Part shown: positions 19,064 to 28,074 of the stretch, piece after piece | Numbering within the stretch: position 1 is the first letter of the stretch | How the letters are laid out: every line of letters begins with the position of its first letter | Assembly: GCF_019464495.1 (NCBI RefSeq) | Contig: NZ_CP080492.1 | Coordinates: 372,001-436,000, forward strand | From: Leucobacter luti | GTDB lineage: Bacteria > Actinomycetota > Actinomycetes > Actinomycetales > Microbacteriaceae | Direction: 5' to 3' | DNA: 64,000 bases | Notes under the pieces: model-generated | Told to the model about the DNA's origin: nothing | The model's database searches: none | The model's input: the letters and a program-made list of their open reading frames with translations, nothing else | Program-made: the position numbers and the translations under genes

Positions 19064-19993
19064 GTGAGCTACGTCCCCACTTCCTTTTCAGTCGCGACGC
19101 TCGGTGCAGACACCCGTGCGTGGCACTACGGCGCGCAAGACGGACCGACGCTCGTGCTGGTGCACGGATTCCGCGGGGACCACCATGGGCTTGAGGGCAT
19201 TGCACGAGATCTCGTGGTCGCGGCCCCAGAACTGCGCGTGATCGTGCCGGATCTGCCAGGATTTGGTGAGTCTCCTGCGCTCCCAGGGAGGAACCACGAC
19301 CTCGCCATGTACGGCGAGTGGCTGCGCGCATTCACGTCCAGTGTCGCACCGGATGGCTTCGCGATTTTGGGCCATTCCTTCGGTTCATTGGTGGTGGCGT
19401 CCTCACTCGCTGGTGGCCTCAATCCGGCACGCACAATTCTCATCAACCCCATCTCGGCCCCCGCTCTCGAGGGACCACAGGCCCTCATGACGCAGCTTGC
19501 CATCGCGTACTATCGCACCGCGGATCTGCTGCCCGAGCGCGCCGCACGTGGCCTACTCAGCAACCCGCTCATTGTGCGGGTGATGAGCGAGGTCATGGCA
19601 AAAACACGCGACCGAGAGCTGCGTGCCTGGATCCATGCCCAGCATTCCAGCTACTTCAGCTCCTTTTCTGATCCGTCAACACTGTTGCAGGCATTCCGTG
19701 CCTCGGTTTCGCACACCGTGCCCGAGTTTGCCGCGGCGTTCACTGCACCAACGCTGCTGATCGCCGGAGATCGCGACGACATTACCCCGCTTGCCAAGCA
19801 GCTCGAGCTCCAGCGCAGGATCCCGGAGTCCCGGCTCCGGATCCTGCCGGGAACAGGTCACCTTGTCCACTACGAGGCCGTGGCTGACGCCGTAGCCGAG
19901 ATCGCCCAGTTTTTGCGCACAGATTCATCCAGTGCCGCGACGTCCATCACGCCACCTGCTGCAGCCGAATCAGCCAAGGAGAACTCCGCGTGA
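19064..19993 (+). CDS. Alpha/beta hydrolase
   Basis: Cytosolic alpha/beta-hydrolase fold enzyme of 309 residues. Oxyanion region VLVHGFRGD (32-40), nucleophile elbow GHSFGS with Ser about 105, acid region GDRDDITP and catalytic His in GTGHLVHYE. Substrate cannot be inferred. It overlaps the TrmH methyltransferase gene by four bases (GTGA), which starts a three-gene coupled operon. The C-terminal 30 residues are Ser/Ala-rich and probably disordered. Confidence 0.88.
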   Translation: MSYVPTSFSVATLGADTRAWHYGAQDGPTLVLVHGFRGDHHGLEGIARDLVVAAPELRVIVPDLPGFGESPALPGRNHDLAMYGEWLRAFTSSVAPDGFAILGHSFGSLVVASSLAGGLNPARTILINPISAPALEGPQALMTQLAIAYYRTADLLPERAARGLLSNPLIVRVMSEVMAKTRDRELRAWIHAQHSSYFSSFSDPSTLLQAFRASVSHTVPEFAAAFTAPTLLIAGDRDDITPLAKQLELQRRIPESRLRILPGTGHLVHYEAVADAVAEIAQFLRTDSSSAATSITPPAAAESAKENSA

Positions 19994-20886
19994 AGCTGAT
20001 TCGGATCGACGACATCGCCTCGCCGGAGCTCTCCGATTACACGCAGTTGACGGATGTCGCGATGCGACGGGTGCGCGAGCCTGCTGAAGGCCTCTATCTC
20101 GCAGAGTCGCCGAAGGTGATCGAACGCGCGTTGCGCGTCGGCCACCGGCCGCGTTCGTTGCTCATGGTGGAAGAGTGGCTGCCGCGAGTCGAGCCGTTGC
20201 TCGCCGATTTTCCTGAGGTACCCGTCTACATCGGCAAGCCCGAGCAGTTGGAACAGCTCACCGGCTTCAATATGCACCGCGGCGCAATGGCCTCGATGCA
20301 CCGCCCCACTCCGCTCGACCCCGCGGAGCTGCTGCGCTCATCGAAGCGCGTCGTCGTGCTCGAAGACCTGGCGGATCACACAAACGTTGGAGCCGTATTT
20401 CGCTCGATCGCGGCGCTCGGAGCCGATGCGGTCCTGCTCACCCCAGGCTGTGCGGACCCGCTCTACCGTCGTGCTGTGCGAGTGAGCATGGGCGCAGTGC
20501 TGCAGGTGCCCTGGGCTCGCTTGCCCGATTGGCGTGAGGCCGGCCCCCTCTTTCGGGAGACCGGGTTCGAGCTCACTGCGTTCGCGCTGCGTGATGACGC
20601 AGAGGACCTCGCAGACTTCGTCGAGGACATTCCGGAGCGTCTCGCGCTCATGTTTGGCACCGAGGGCCCCGGCCTCACTCGCCGCGCGCTGGCCTCAGCC
20701 TCGCGCACCGTACTGATTCCGATGGAGCACGGCGTCGACTCGCTCAACGTTGCCACCGCGGCGGCGCTCGCGATGTGGGCGGTGCGCACCGGAGACAGGC
20801 GGGGGAGCCGAGCTTCGGTGACTGACCCCGCTGGTGCGCCGCTGGTGGCGAACGCACCAGCGGCTGCCCTGGGAGCCAGACGGTGA
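19990..20886 (+). CDS. TrmH/SpoU family RNA 2'-O-methyltransferase
   Basis: SAM-dependent methyltransferase of the knotted SPOUT class, 298 residues. Motif 1 NVGAVFRSIAALGADAVLL, motif 2 FGTEGPGLT and motif 3 IPMEHGVDSLNVATAAAL are clear in the C-terminal half. The N-terminal part is a substrate-binding domain, as in enzymes acting on tRNA or 23S rRNA. Start GTG overlaps the hydrolase stop. The exact RNA target is not predictable here. Confidence 0.9.
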   Translation: MKLIRIDDIASPELSDYTQLTDVAMRRVREPAEGLYLAESPKVIERALRVGHRPRSLLMVEEWLPRVEPLLADFPEVPVYIGKPEQLEQLTGFNMHRGAMASMHRPTPLDPAELLRSSKRVVVLEDLADHTNVGAVFRSIAALGADAVLLTPGCADPLYRRAVRVSMGAVLQVPWARLPDWREAGPLFRETGFELTAFALRDDAEDLADFVEDIPERLALMFGTEGPGLTRRALASASRTVLIPMEHGVDSLNVATAAALAMWAVRTGDRRGSRASVTDPAGAPLVANAPAAALGARR

Positions 20887-21677
20887 ACGGGATCGCAGCC
20901 GGGGGCCGCCGCCGCGCGTTATGGTTCACGATCTTTTGGCTTGGTGTGGGCATCGCCTCATTCGTACTCGGTGTGCAGAACCCGATCGGGCAGCGCGCAG
21001 AGGACATTCTGCTGGACGCGGCGGAGTTCACCACGAACCCTCCGGCGCCGCTGAACCTGGTGTCAATCCCTTCGATCGCGATTGCACTGCTCCTGCTCGG
21101 CGTACTCGCCCTCTTCGCGCACGGGATCCAGCGAGCGCTCGTCGTCACGCTGCTCCCTGCCGCCGCGATCGCAACGTCCCAGCTTCTCAAACTGCATGTG
21201 CTGACACGGCCAGAGCTCTTCGAACTAGACGCGCCCAACACCTTCCCGAGTGGCCATATGACCGTGTTCACGGCCCTCACTGCCGCGCTGATCTGGGCGG
21301 TGCCCGCGCAGATTCGAGCGTTTGTGGCGCTCGCGGGTGCAGGACTCCTCGGGGCCGTCGGGTGGCAGCTTTTGGCCTATGGGTGGCACCGGCCGAGCGA
21401 CGTGCTGGGCGCGCTCGCCCTGGGCGTCATAGCGTTTGCCCTCGCGGGCTTGATCCGTCCGGCGCGCACACGAGGCACGGTGACACTCGGTGCCACGATC
21501 TCGATCGGCCTCGTGTTGCTCGGGTGGATCATGGTGGCCGCGGCTCTCACACTCGCCGCGATTGCGGGGGTGAGCGGCAACGCGGACCTCATGCTCAGTG
21601 CGGGAGAATTCGGAGGAGTCGGCGCGAGCGCGCTCGCCGCTCGGGCGCTGCTGCTCCTCAGCGTCGGGCGCGACTAA
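20883..21677 (+). CDS. PAP2 superfamily phosphatase, membrane protein
   Basis: Multi-pass membrane protein of 264 residues with PAP2-type signature pieces: NTFPSGHMTVFTA near residues 119-131 and YGWHRPSDVLGA near 163-174. These give the catalytic histidines; the usual first KxxxxxxRP motif appears degenerate (LKLHVLTRPE). It may act on a lipid phosphate or undecaprenyl pyrophosphate. GTG start overlaps the TrmH stop by four bases. Confidence 0.82.
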   Translation: MNGIAAGGRRRALWFTIFWLGVGIASFVLGVQNPIGQRAEDILLDAAEFTTNPPAPLNLVSIPSIAIALLLLGVLALFAHGIQRALVVTLLPAAAIATSQLLKLHVLTRPELFELDAPNTFPSGHMTVFTALTAALIWAVPAQIRAFVALAGAGLLGAVGWQLLAYGWHRPSDVLGALALGVIAFALAGLIRPARTRGTVTLGATISIGLVLLGWIMVAAALTLAAIAGVSGNADLMLSAGEFGGVGASALAARALLLLSVGRD

Positions 21678-21769
21678 CGTAGCCACGAGCAGCGGGGCCC
21701 ATACCCCTCTGCGATGCCGTGATTCCCTCACGCGGCTAAGCGATGCCGAGCGCGGGCAGAGGGCTGCAA

Positions 21770-23290
21770 CTACGCCGCCCCAAGTTCACCCGTCAGCCTC
21801 GCGTGCAGCGTCGCCGTGTGCGCGTTCATTCCGAGCAGCTCGACACGCTTGCCGTGCTGCACATACTTCTGCACGATTGCATCGAGCTCCGCCACAGTCG
21901 ACGCGTCCCAGATGTGAGACTGGCTCAGGTCGAGCACCACTCGTTCGGGATCCGCAGCAAACTCGAAGTTCGCCGCGAGATCGGATACTGAGGCGAAGAA
22001 CAACTCGCCCTGCACCGTGTACCGTGCATGTGCGGCACCATCACGGTCAATAATGCGTCGCTCGACCGCAGCGAGCTTGGACACGCGGCGCACGAACAGC
22101 ACCGAGGCGGCGCACACGCCCACGACAACACCAATCGCGAGGTTGTGTGTCGCGACGACAACTGCCACTGTGATCACCATCACCGCGGTCTCACTCCACG
22201 GCATACGCCGGAGAGTGCTGGGCCGGATCGAATGCCAGTCAAACGTAGTGATGCACACCATAATCATGACTCCGACCAACGCGGCCATCGGGATCATGGC
22301 GACGAGGTCACCCAGCACCAGGATCAGTACCAGCAGGAACGCGCCCGCAAGGAACGTGGAGATCCGAGTGCGCGCGCCAGATACCTTCACGTTTACCATG
22401 GTCTGACCGATCATGGCGCAGCCGCCCATACCGCCGCAGAAGCCCGACACGATGTTGGCGATGCCTTGCCCCCAGCTCTCGCGCTGTGTATTCGAGTGAG
22501 TGTCGGTGATATCGTCGACAAGTTTCGCTGTCATCAGGGATTCTAGGAGGCCGACGAGCGCCATAGCGAGCGCATAGGGTGCGATGATTGCGAATGTTTC
22601 CCAGGTCAGGGGCACATTCGGCACGAAGAGCTCCGGCAAGCTGCGGGGGAGTTCGCCCTGATCACCCACAGTCGGGACAGTGATCGCAAAAACGAACACC
22701 AGCGCAGTGACAAGCACGATGGACACCAGGGGAGCAGGAACGACTTTCGTGATCCGCGGCATGAGCCACAGCACCAGCAGTCCGATCGCGAGCAAGGGAT
22801 ACACGAGCCACGGAACGCCAATGAGGTGGGGGAGCTGCGATATGAACACCAGAATCGCGAGCGCGTTGACGAACCCCACCATCACACTTCGCGGAATAAA
22901 CCGCGTGAGTTTTGCCACGCCGAGGAGCGCACACACGATTTGGAACACGCCGGCAAGCAGCACCGTCGCGATGAAGTAATCCATGCCGTGCTCACGAGCC
23001 ACGGGAGCGATGACCAGGGCAACCGCGCCGGTCGCTGCGGAAATCATGGCCGGGCGCCCGCCAACGAACGCAATGGTTACCGCCATCACGAACGATGAAA
23101 ACAGGCCGACTTTCGGATCGACGCCGGCAATAATCGAGAATGAGATTGCTTCTGGGATCAGCGCCACAGCGACGACCAAACCTGCCAGCACCTCGCGCGT
23201 CATGAGCCGCGGACTGCGCAGCGCGGTGAGCACCGAGTGATCAGTGGGCGCGTGCGAACGTACATCCGCGCTGGGTGCGGCCAGAGCCAT
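21770..23290 (-). CDS. SulP family inorganic anion transporter with STAS domain
   Basis: Membrane transporter of 506 residues, probably moving sulfate, bicarbonate or a related anion. About ten to twelve membrane helices occupy residues 20-390, including the family motif PEAISFSIIAGVDPKVGLFSS; a cytoplasmic STAS domain (VLDLSQSHIWDASTVAELD) follows. Start ATG 23288-23290 has GGAGA upstream; the longer reading has no support. No carbonic anhydrase or sulfate-assimilation genes are adjacent, so the substrate is open. Confidence 0.9.
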   Translation of the reverse strand: MALAAPSADVRSHAPTDHSVLTALRSPRLMTREVLAGLVVAVALIPEAISFSIIAGVDPKVGLFSSFVMAVTIAFVGGRPAMISAATGAVALVIAPVAREHGMDYFIATVLLAGVFQIVCALLGVAKLTRFIPRSVMVGFVNALAILVFISQLPHLIGVPWLVYPLLAIGLLVLWLMPRITKVVPAPLVSIVLVTALVFVFAITVPTVGDQGELPRSLPELFVPNVPLTWETFAIIAPYALAMALVGLLESLMTAKLVDDITDTHSNTQRESWGQGIANIVSGFCGGMGGCAMIGQTMVNVKVSGARTRISTFLAGAFLLVLILVLGDLVAMIPMAALVGVMIMVCITTFDWHSIRPSTLRRMPWSETAVMVITVAVVVATHNLAIGVVVGVCAASVLFVRRVSKLAAVERRIIDRDGAAHARYTVQGELFFASVSDLAANFEFAADPERVVLDLSQSHIWDASTVAELDAIVQKYVQHGKRVELLGMNAHTATLHARLTGELGAA

Positions 23291-23674
23291 AGATTCTCTC
23301 CGTCTGTAGGTGCAGGACAGACCAACCCTAGTGCCAGTGCGCCGGGCGCTGTGACACCGGAACGTTCCACCGAGCCTCGCCACATAGAACCCGATGCTTC
23401 ACTCGCCCCACTCGTTGATAATCTATATTATGTCAGTTCGTTGTTCTCGGGACCGCGTCAGCACTTGGATCTTGGCGCCGCCCAGCCCCTGCGTCCCGTC
23501 CGCGCCCGTCCCCTTTCCGCAGCAGATTGTCTCGTCGCATGCGGCGCATCGTGAACCCGCGGGTGTTTGCTCTGGCGCCACCGTGCGCGGCACGTGTCGC
23601 TCCCGCACGAACTCTCGCGAATCGCTTTCCACAGCTTCCGGCGGCGACGAAGCTCCCGCACTCTGAACGCGAGA
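23291..23674. other. Gene-free stretch upstream of the SulP gene
   Basis: About 380 bp with no convincing coding region on either strand. It presumably holds the SulP promoter. The only clear structure is a strongly AT-rich imperfect palindrome at 23416-23435. Confidence 0.6.
23416..23435. promoter_or_regulatory. AT-rich imperfect palindrome, possible operator
   Basis: tgataatctatattatgtca contains the perfect inverted pair ATAAT/ATTAT around ctat, with outer TGA/TCA offset by one base. It is very AT-rich in GC-rich surroundings, 126 bp upstream of the SulP start. The regulator is not identified. Confidence 0.35.
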
Positions 23675-24040
23675 TTATGACAGGGCAAGCACCAGAAGCA
23701 CCACCCCGCACACGGCTGCGCCCGCCCCCACCACAGTGAGGAGCGTTCCGCCCGACCGTACTTGCGCCGGGTGCGAGCGAGAGTGATCTTCTGGGTCATA
23801 GGCAACCAGGCACTTGCCCCCGAACGGAGCGCGCCACAGGACTTGCACCGCGGTCTGCCCCACGCGCTCGACGCCGTCGGGCGTGCGATATCGATAGTGG
23901 TGCGGGGCGAAGCGCAACGCCGGCCCCAACCACTCCCCCTGAGCGATCATCCAGCGCTTCGGCACCAGCCTTCGCAGGCGAATTCCTACCCACAGCACGC
24001 ACCCCGCGAGAAGGACGAGCACAGCACACGCGATATACAC
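23675..24040 (-). CDS. DUF3592-like small membrane protein
   Basis: A 121-residue protein with one hydrophobic helix at the N-terminus (residues 3-22) and one at the C-terminus (about 97-119). Between them is a soluble domain with the DUF3592-like pattern YRYRTPDGVERVGQ and a VAYDPEDHSRS motif. GTG start 24038-24040 with AGAGG upstream. Function unknown. It is on the same strand as the siderophore genes but 160 bp away. Confidence 0.7.
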   Translation of the reverse strand: MYIACAVLVLLAGCVLWVGIRLRRLVPKRWMIAQGEWLGPALRFAPHHYRYRTPDGVERVGQTAVQVLWRAPFGGKCLVAYDPEDHSRSHPAQVRSGGTLLTVVGAGAAVCGVVLLVLALS

Positions 24041-24200
24041 AGCGCCTCTTTCTCTGAGCGCGGACCTTCCAGACGGTCGAGCTGCGAGCTCCCCGACTCA
24101 GGCGTCGTCTCGGCTGCCGCTGCTCCCCGAGCCAGAATACCCCTCAGTGCGCTCTTCAAGACACGGGGTCCGCTGAGTACGCACAGTGGACGCGCTCAGA

Positions 24201-24992
24201 TCACGCCACTTCTTCGCGCGGCTGTTCTACGTGGCCTGCCACGCCGGCTGTCCAGTACCCGATCGCGCGATGTCTCGTGCGCGGCTGAGCATGGACGCGC
24301 CGCAAGACGTCTCGCACTTGCCGCGAGACCGTCGCTTCGCACGCAACCCATGCGTACCCGGGGCTGCGCGGCAAGGTGGCCCGCTCAACGACGCTGGGAA
24401 GCGTGCTCGCTGTTCCTGCGCTGCTGACGACCCACGTCCAGGAGACGTCGCCCTTGCTCGCTATCTCTTGCCGGTCCTCGTGCGTAGGCACCTCAACAAC
24501 GGCTTGGACGACCGCCCCCGCGGGCAGTTCTTCGACGATCCGGGCGAGGCCGGGCAGCCCAGTAGCGTCGGCAACGAGGAGCTGCCACTCGGCGTCTGCG
24601 GGAGCCGCGTAGTAGGCACGGGACACTGACGAGCCGAGAAAGACGCCAAGCACCTGTCCTGGTGCGGCTGACTGCGCCCAAGCTGCGGCGATCCCCTCGT
24701 CGTGCACAACAAAGTCCACGTCAAACTCGGTGCCATCACCATGGACTTTCCTGACCGTGTAGTGCCGCCAGGGCGGCGTGGCATCCTGCCGTATCCTGCC
24801 AGCGCGCTCGTCATTGAAATACGACACGTCAGCGACCGACTCCCCCGGGTGCGGAAACGCGAGGTCGATCCGTTCGTCGCCCCGCCCCTCGACGAACCAG
24901 CGCCAGGATCCGATGGCTCGCAGGCGAATGCGAATCAGGGATGGCGAAACGCGAGTGACCTGGGTCACCTCTGCTGGCTCACAAAATGCCAC
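24201..24992 (-). CDS. Siderophore-interacting protein (ferric-siderophore reductase)
   Basis: FAD-dependent reductase of the SIP/ViuB family, which releases iron from imported ferric siderophores in the cytoplasm. The N-terminal flavin domain has the motif RHYTVRKVHGD (RxYT), and the C-terminal region ends in GYWTAGVAGH. GTG 24990-24992 is chosen because AAGGAG lies six bases upstream; an upstream ATG at 25061 is possible but has no site. It follows the siderophore-binding lipoprotein gene by 96 bp on the same strand, so the two likely share the iron-box promoter. Confidence 0.88.
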   Translation of the reverse strand: MAFCEPAEVTQVTRVSPSLIRIRLRAIGSWRWFVEGRGDERIDLAFPHPGESVADVSYFNDERAGRIRQDATPPWRHYTVRKVHGDGTEFDVDFVVHDEGIAAAWAQSAAPGQVLGVFLGSSVSRAYYAAPADAEWQLLVADATGLPGLARIVEELPAGAVVQAVVEVPTHEDRQEIASKGDVSWTWVVSSAGTASTLPSVVERATLPRSPGYAWVACEATVSRQVRDVLRRVHAQPRTRHRAIGYWTAGVAGHVEQPREEVA

Positions 24993-25088
24993 GTGCTGCT
25001 CCTTCACGTCGAGTGTCGCGTGCGCCTGCTCCCGAGCGCGAGATGCTGGGATCCGGAACACTCCGCATCCCTGGGGTGCCGAGGCGCA

Positions 25089-26141
25089 CTAGCGGGCTAC
25101 GAGTTCAGCAAGCTCTGGCACGAGTGTGTCCAGTGCCCAGGGAATGTTCAACGCCGTTGGTGATGAGGTGGCCCACACGAGTGACGGCTCGGTGAGTACC
25201 AGATCCTTGCCGTCAGCCACAGGCCCCCACAGACGCACTACTGGGTTTCCGACCGTGCGCTGCGCATCCTCCTCATTCCCTGCCCAGGCGAGGAACACAT
25301 CGACGTCATCGTACTCATTGAGCAGTTCGACGCTGACACTATCGCTCGACCCGAGCGTACTGCGCTCGGCGAAATCAAGGATGGATTGCGGCGTGCGGAA
25401 CCCCAAGGCTTCAACGAACTCCACTCGAGGATCCGCTGGGAAGTAGAACGTGAGGTCGGTTGATCCATCCGTCAGCCCCATGCCGTAGGCGAGACGCACC
25501 CCGTCAAATTCGGGATGTTCGGCTGCGTGCTTGGCGAATAGCTTCTCGGTAGATTCCAAGAGCTTCTCTGCCTGTTCCGTGCGCCCCAATGCCACACCGA
25601 CCGTGTGGGTCAGATCTTGCCAGTTCGAGGCCCACGGCTGTTCCGCGTATGCCACCGTCGGTGCAATCTGAGCGAGACGCTGGTAGTCCTCACTTGAGAT
25701 CCCAGAGAACGGTGCGAGGATCACGTCGGGTGCGAGCCCGAGAATCTGTTCGAAGTTCACCTCACCACTGCGTTCTTCTGCGTCAAGAGTCTCAGGAAGT
25801 GGCGCACCCATGTCTTCGACGGCGTCGCGGAACCAAGGCAAGTATCCATCTTCGTCCGCGCCCCAGCCGTACGAGGGAACGGCGACGGGCACAACACCAA
25901 GTGCAACGACCGCGTCCTCTGCCGCCCACCCCAGAGTGACGACTCGCTGCGGTTCTGATTCTATGGTGGTCTCCCCGAGGGCGTGAGTGATGGTCACGGG
26001 AAATGTGTCGGTGGCAACGCTGTGTGCGTCGTGCCCTGGCTCCACACTCCCCTGCCGCTCCTGCGCACCAGTGCAACCGCTCAGTAGAGCAGCCGTTGCG
26101 AGCAGCACAGCAACGAGTGAAACGGGCTTCTTCAAGCGCAT
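25089..26141 (-). CDS. Iron-siderophore ABC transporter substrate-binding lipoprotein
   Basis: Class III periplasmic-binding-like protein of 350 residues, anchored to the outer face of the membrane. The signal peptide ends in a lipobox ALLSGC with the lipidated Cys at residue 23. The FecB/FhuD-type domain begins with RVVTLGWAAEDAVVALGVVP and includes LGLAPDVILAPFSGIS. No permease or ATPase gene is adjacent, so it must use a transporter encoded elsewhere. A DtxR-type box overlaps its promoter. Confidence 0.9.
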   Translation of the reverse strand: MRLKKPVSLVAVLLATAALLSGCTGAQERQGSVEPGHDAHSVATDTFPVTITHALGETTIESEPQRVVTLGWAAEDAVVALGVVPVAVPSYGWGADEDGYLPWFRDAVEDMGAPLPETLDAEERSGEVNFEQILGLAPDVILAPFSGISSEDYQRLAQIAPTVAYAEQPWASNWQDLTHTVGVALGRTEQAEKLLESTEKLFAKHAAEHPEFDGVRLAYGMGLTDGSTDLTFYFPADPRVEFVEALGFRTPQSILDFAERSTLGSSDSVSVELLNEYDDVDVFLAWAGNEEDAQRTVGNPVVRLWGPVADGKDLVLTEPSLVWATSSPTALNIPWALDTLVPELAELVAR

Positions 26142-26179
26142 ACACGGTCTTTCTAGTCAGTGGCTCCTTGCATCACCAG

Positions 26180-26198
26180 CAAAGCAAGGCTTACCTCA
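26180..26198 (-). promoter_or_regulatory. Candidate DtxR/IdeR iron box upstream of the siderophore-binding gene
   Basis: On the minus strand TGAGGTAAGCCTTGCTTTG matches 15 of 19 positions of the actinobacterial iron box TWAGGTWAGSCTWACCTWA by my count. It lies 39 bp before the ATG, near where the promoter should be. It implies repression by iron-loaded DtxR/IdeR. Confidence 0.6.
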
Positions 26199-26288
26199 CC
26201 AACATAGGATGTTTTTCATTCACGTGGCAGACAACAATTTGTGCGCCACGGACACCCTGCACGGATTCCGAACGAACGCCGACCTTGC

Positions 26289-27128
26289 TCACCGAACGAG
26301 CGAGGGGTGGAATTCCTTCGGCGTCGTCCCAAGCTCTCGCTGAAAAGCGACACTGAACGCACTCATCGTGCGGTACCCGACCCGCCGGGCCACATCGCCG
26401 ACTGCGACACCCTGATCAAGCAGGCGCACGGCCAGCTCCATTCTGGCGAGAGTGCGCCACTGACCAAACGTCGTTCCGGTGCTGACGCGAAATGCCCGGG
26501 CAAGCGTCCTGCTACTGACCGAGAGTTGCAGCGCCCAGTGTTCGATCGATTGGTCGTCGGCCGGATCCACGAGGATACGGCGACAGATCTGCGCAATGCG
26601 CGGGTCGTGTGGGATCGGCAGATGGATCTTCGGGGTGGGATCCGTTGCAATCAGATTCAAGCAGACGCGCTGGGCCTGGATGCGCTCCTCCCGCGGCATG
26701 CCGGCGTCCGCGAGATACAGCAGGAGCTCTCGAGCCGCGACGATCATCTGCACGATCGCTACGCTGCTCCCCCGCCCCGGCACGGCCGCGGGAGTGATGT
26801 GCAGCGCCAGGAGATCTCCGTCTCGCTCTGGAACCGCGTGCGGGGTGCCCGCGGGCACCCAGAGCCCCTCTCCCAGTGAGACCGTCCGCAATTCACCACG
26901 CACCTCAACCGCTCCGAAACTCCGCTCCGGCCAGAAGACCACATGTTCAGGGTGGGCATGCGTACGAGACGTGCACGAGTTTTGCTCATCCTCGTAGACA
27001 AACTTCAAGTACCTCGTGCGCAGCAGATAGCCTTCCGGGACGGTCGCCCCGGTCACCGGCAACCCGGCGGCGCCCATCGTCGCGACCGCATTGCCGAATG
27101 CGGCTCCCATCTGTCCCCGGTTCAGCAT
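26289..27128 (-). CDS. AraC family transcriptional regulator
   Basis: About 279 residues. The N-terminal part is a cupin-like sensor domain with HAHPEHVVFWP and WVPAGTPHAVP; the C-terminal 100 residues hold two helix-turn-helix motifs (LSVSSRTLARAFRVSTGTTFGQW and VGDVARRVGYRTMSAFSVAFQRELG). The longest reading starts at 27212 but would run through the iron box, so an ATG at 27128 (or 27110) is preferred. Next to siderophore genes, it may respond to a siderophore, like YbtA-type regulators; this is inference. Confidence 0.85.
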   Translation of the reverse strand: MLNRGQMGAAFGNAVATMGAAGLPVTGATVPEGYLLRTRYLKFVYEDEQNSCTSRTHAHPEHVVFWPERSFGAVEVRGELRTVSLGEGLWVPAGTPHAVPERDGDLLALHITPAAVPGRGSSVAIVQMIVAARELLLYLADAGMPREERIQAQRVCLNLIATDPTPKIHLPIPHDPRIAQICRRILVDPADDQSIEHWALQLSVSSRTLARAFRVSTGTTFGQWRTLARMELAVRLLDQGVAVGDVARRVGYRTMSAFSVAFQRELGTTPKEFHPSLVR

Positions 27129-27157
27129 CCCCACATACACATTATGTCTGATGTAAC

Positions 27158-27176
27158 CAAGGGGAGCCTTACTTAC
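27158..27176 (-). promoter_or_regulatory. Candidate DtxR/IdeR iron box upstream of the AraC regulator
   Basis: On the minus strand GTAAGTAAGGCTCCCCTTG matches about 14 of 19 positions of the DtxR/IdeR consensus. A CATAAT hexamer at 27141-27146 could be the -10, so the box would cover the -35 region. Confidence 0.5.
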
Positions 27177-27258
27177 ACGGGTGCGGACAGCGCGTCGGCG
27201 CCCAACGGTCACACCCGGGTCGTGCCGTCACCTGGGCGCTCCCCTGCGGGGAGCCGCT

Positions 27259-27741
27259 CTAAGCGACGAGTTCTTTCACCAGCGCGGAGGCAGACCGCGA
27301 GTCGAAATTCTCGAACTGCGTTTTGAGTTCTGCCATCACGACACCGATCGCACGTCCGCCCTGGCCTGCCAGACCTCGCTCAGCAATGATGCGCTCGACC
27401 GCAGCTCGGATCTCAACTTCGGAGGTTTCTGCCGGCAAGAATTCCCGCAGGGCATCTGCTTCTGCCCGCTCGTTGGCGGCACGCTCCGGCTCCCCCGCAG
27501 CGTCATAGATCCCGGCGCTCTGCTCGCGTTTCGAAACTTCTTTCTTGACGATCGCAAGCTGCTCGGCGTCACTCAGCTCGACGCGCGCTTTCCCGGCGGT
27601 CTCGGCCTCACCCAGGGCACCGAGCGCCCCGCGAATCGCGAGCAGCCGCAACTCAGCAAGCTGGCGCGCCTCTCCCGCAGCTGAAGCCCGCTCTTTCATC
27701 GCGTTCGGCTGTGCCGTTTCAAGGTCTGTCTTGACGCCCAT
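27259..27741 (-). CDS. GatB/YqeY domain-containing protein
   Basis: A 160-residue cytosolic protein of the YqeY family, related to the tRNA-binding tail domain of the GatB amidotransferase subunit. Helical, with the motif REFLPAETSEVEIRAAVERI and the C-terminal GRAIGVVMAELK block. Start ATG 27739-27741 with AAGGAC upstream. Precise role unknown in any organism I can name; a link to tRNA metabolism is assumed from the domain. Confidence 0.88.
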   Translation of the reverse strand: MGVKTDLETAQPNAMKERASAAGEARQLAELRLLAIRGALGALGEAETAGKARVELSDAEQLAIVKKEVSKREQSAGIYDAAGEPERAANERAEADALREFLPAETSEVEIRAAVERIIAERGLAGQGGRAIGVVMAELKTQFENFDSRSASALVKELVA

Positions 27742-28074
27742 AGTGGTGTCCTTCATATCCAGTTGCGATCGCGCGGAAGCCGCATCAAGCGATCGCCGAG
27801 CCAAATTGCAGGGTCACCCGCGATGCTACGGCACGCAAACACTCACGGGCCCGAGGCACCCCGGTTGCACCCCGGTTGCACCCCGGTTGCACCCCCAGGC
27901 TCCCGCGCGCAAGGCTGACACTTCGACGCAGCGTTCTCTGCGCGAGCCGGTGTCGCGAGTCGGCGAGGCCAGCCGGAGTCGCGAGCCGGTAGAGCCAGCC
28001 GGTGGCTTCCGCAGCTGGGTGGTGTAGCGTCACGAGTGATGAGGGTGCCACGGCGGCACCCCTGAACGGACGCA
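27742..28074. other. Gene-free divergent region with a tandem repeat
   Basis: Region between the divergent YqeY gene and the alanine-dehydrogenase-like gene. Besides promoters it holds an 11-bp tandem repeat (27856-27896) and a GC-rich segment 27945-28010 with loosely repeated agccgg units. No reading frame here is convincing. Confidence 0.6.
27856..27896. repeat. 11-bp tandem repeat, 3.7 copies
   Basis: gcaccccggtt is repeated three times exactly and followed by a partial fourth copy (gcaccccc). The unit length is not a multiple of three and the region is between genes, so it is not a coding repeat. Confidence 0.9.
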
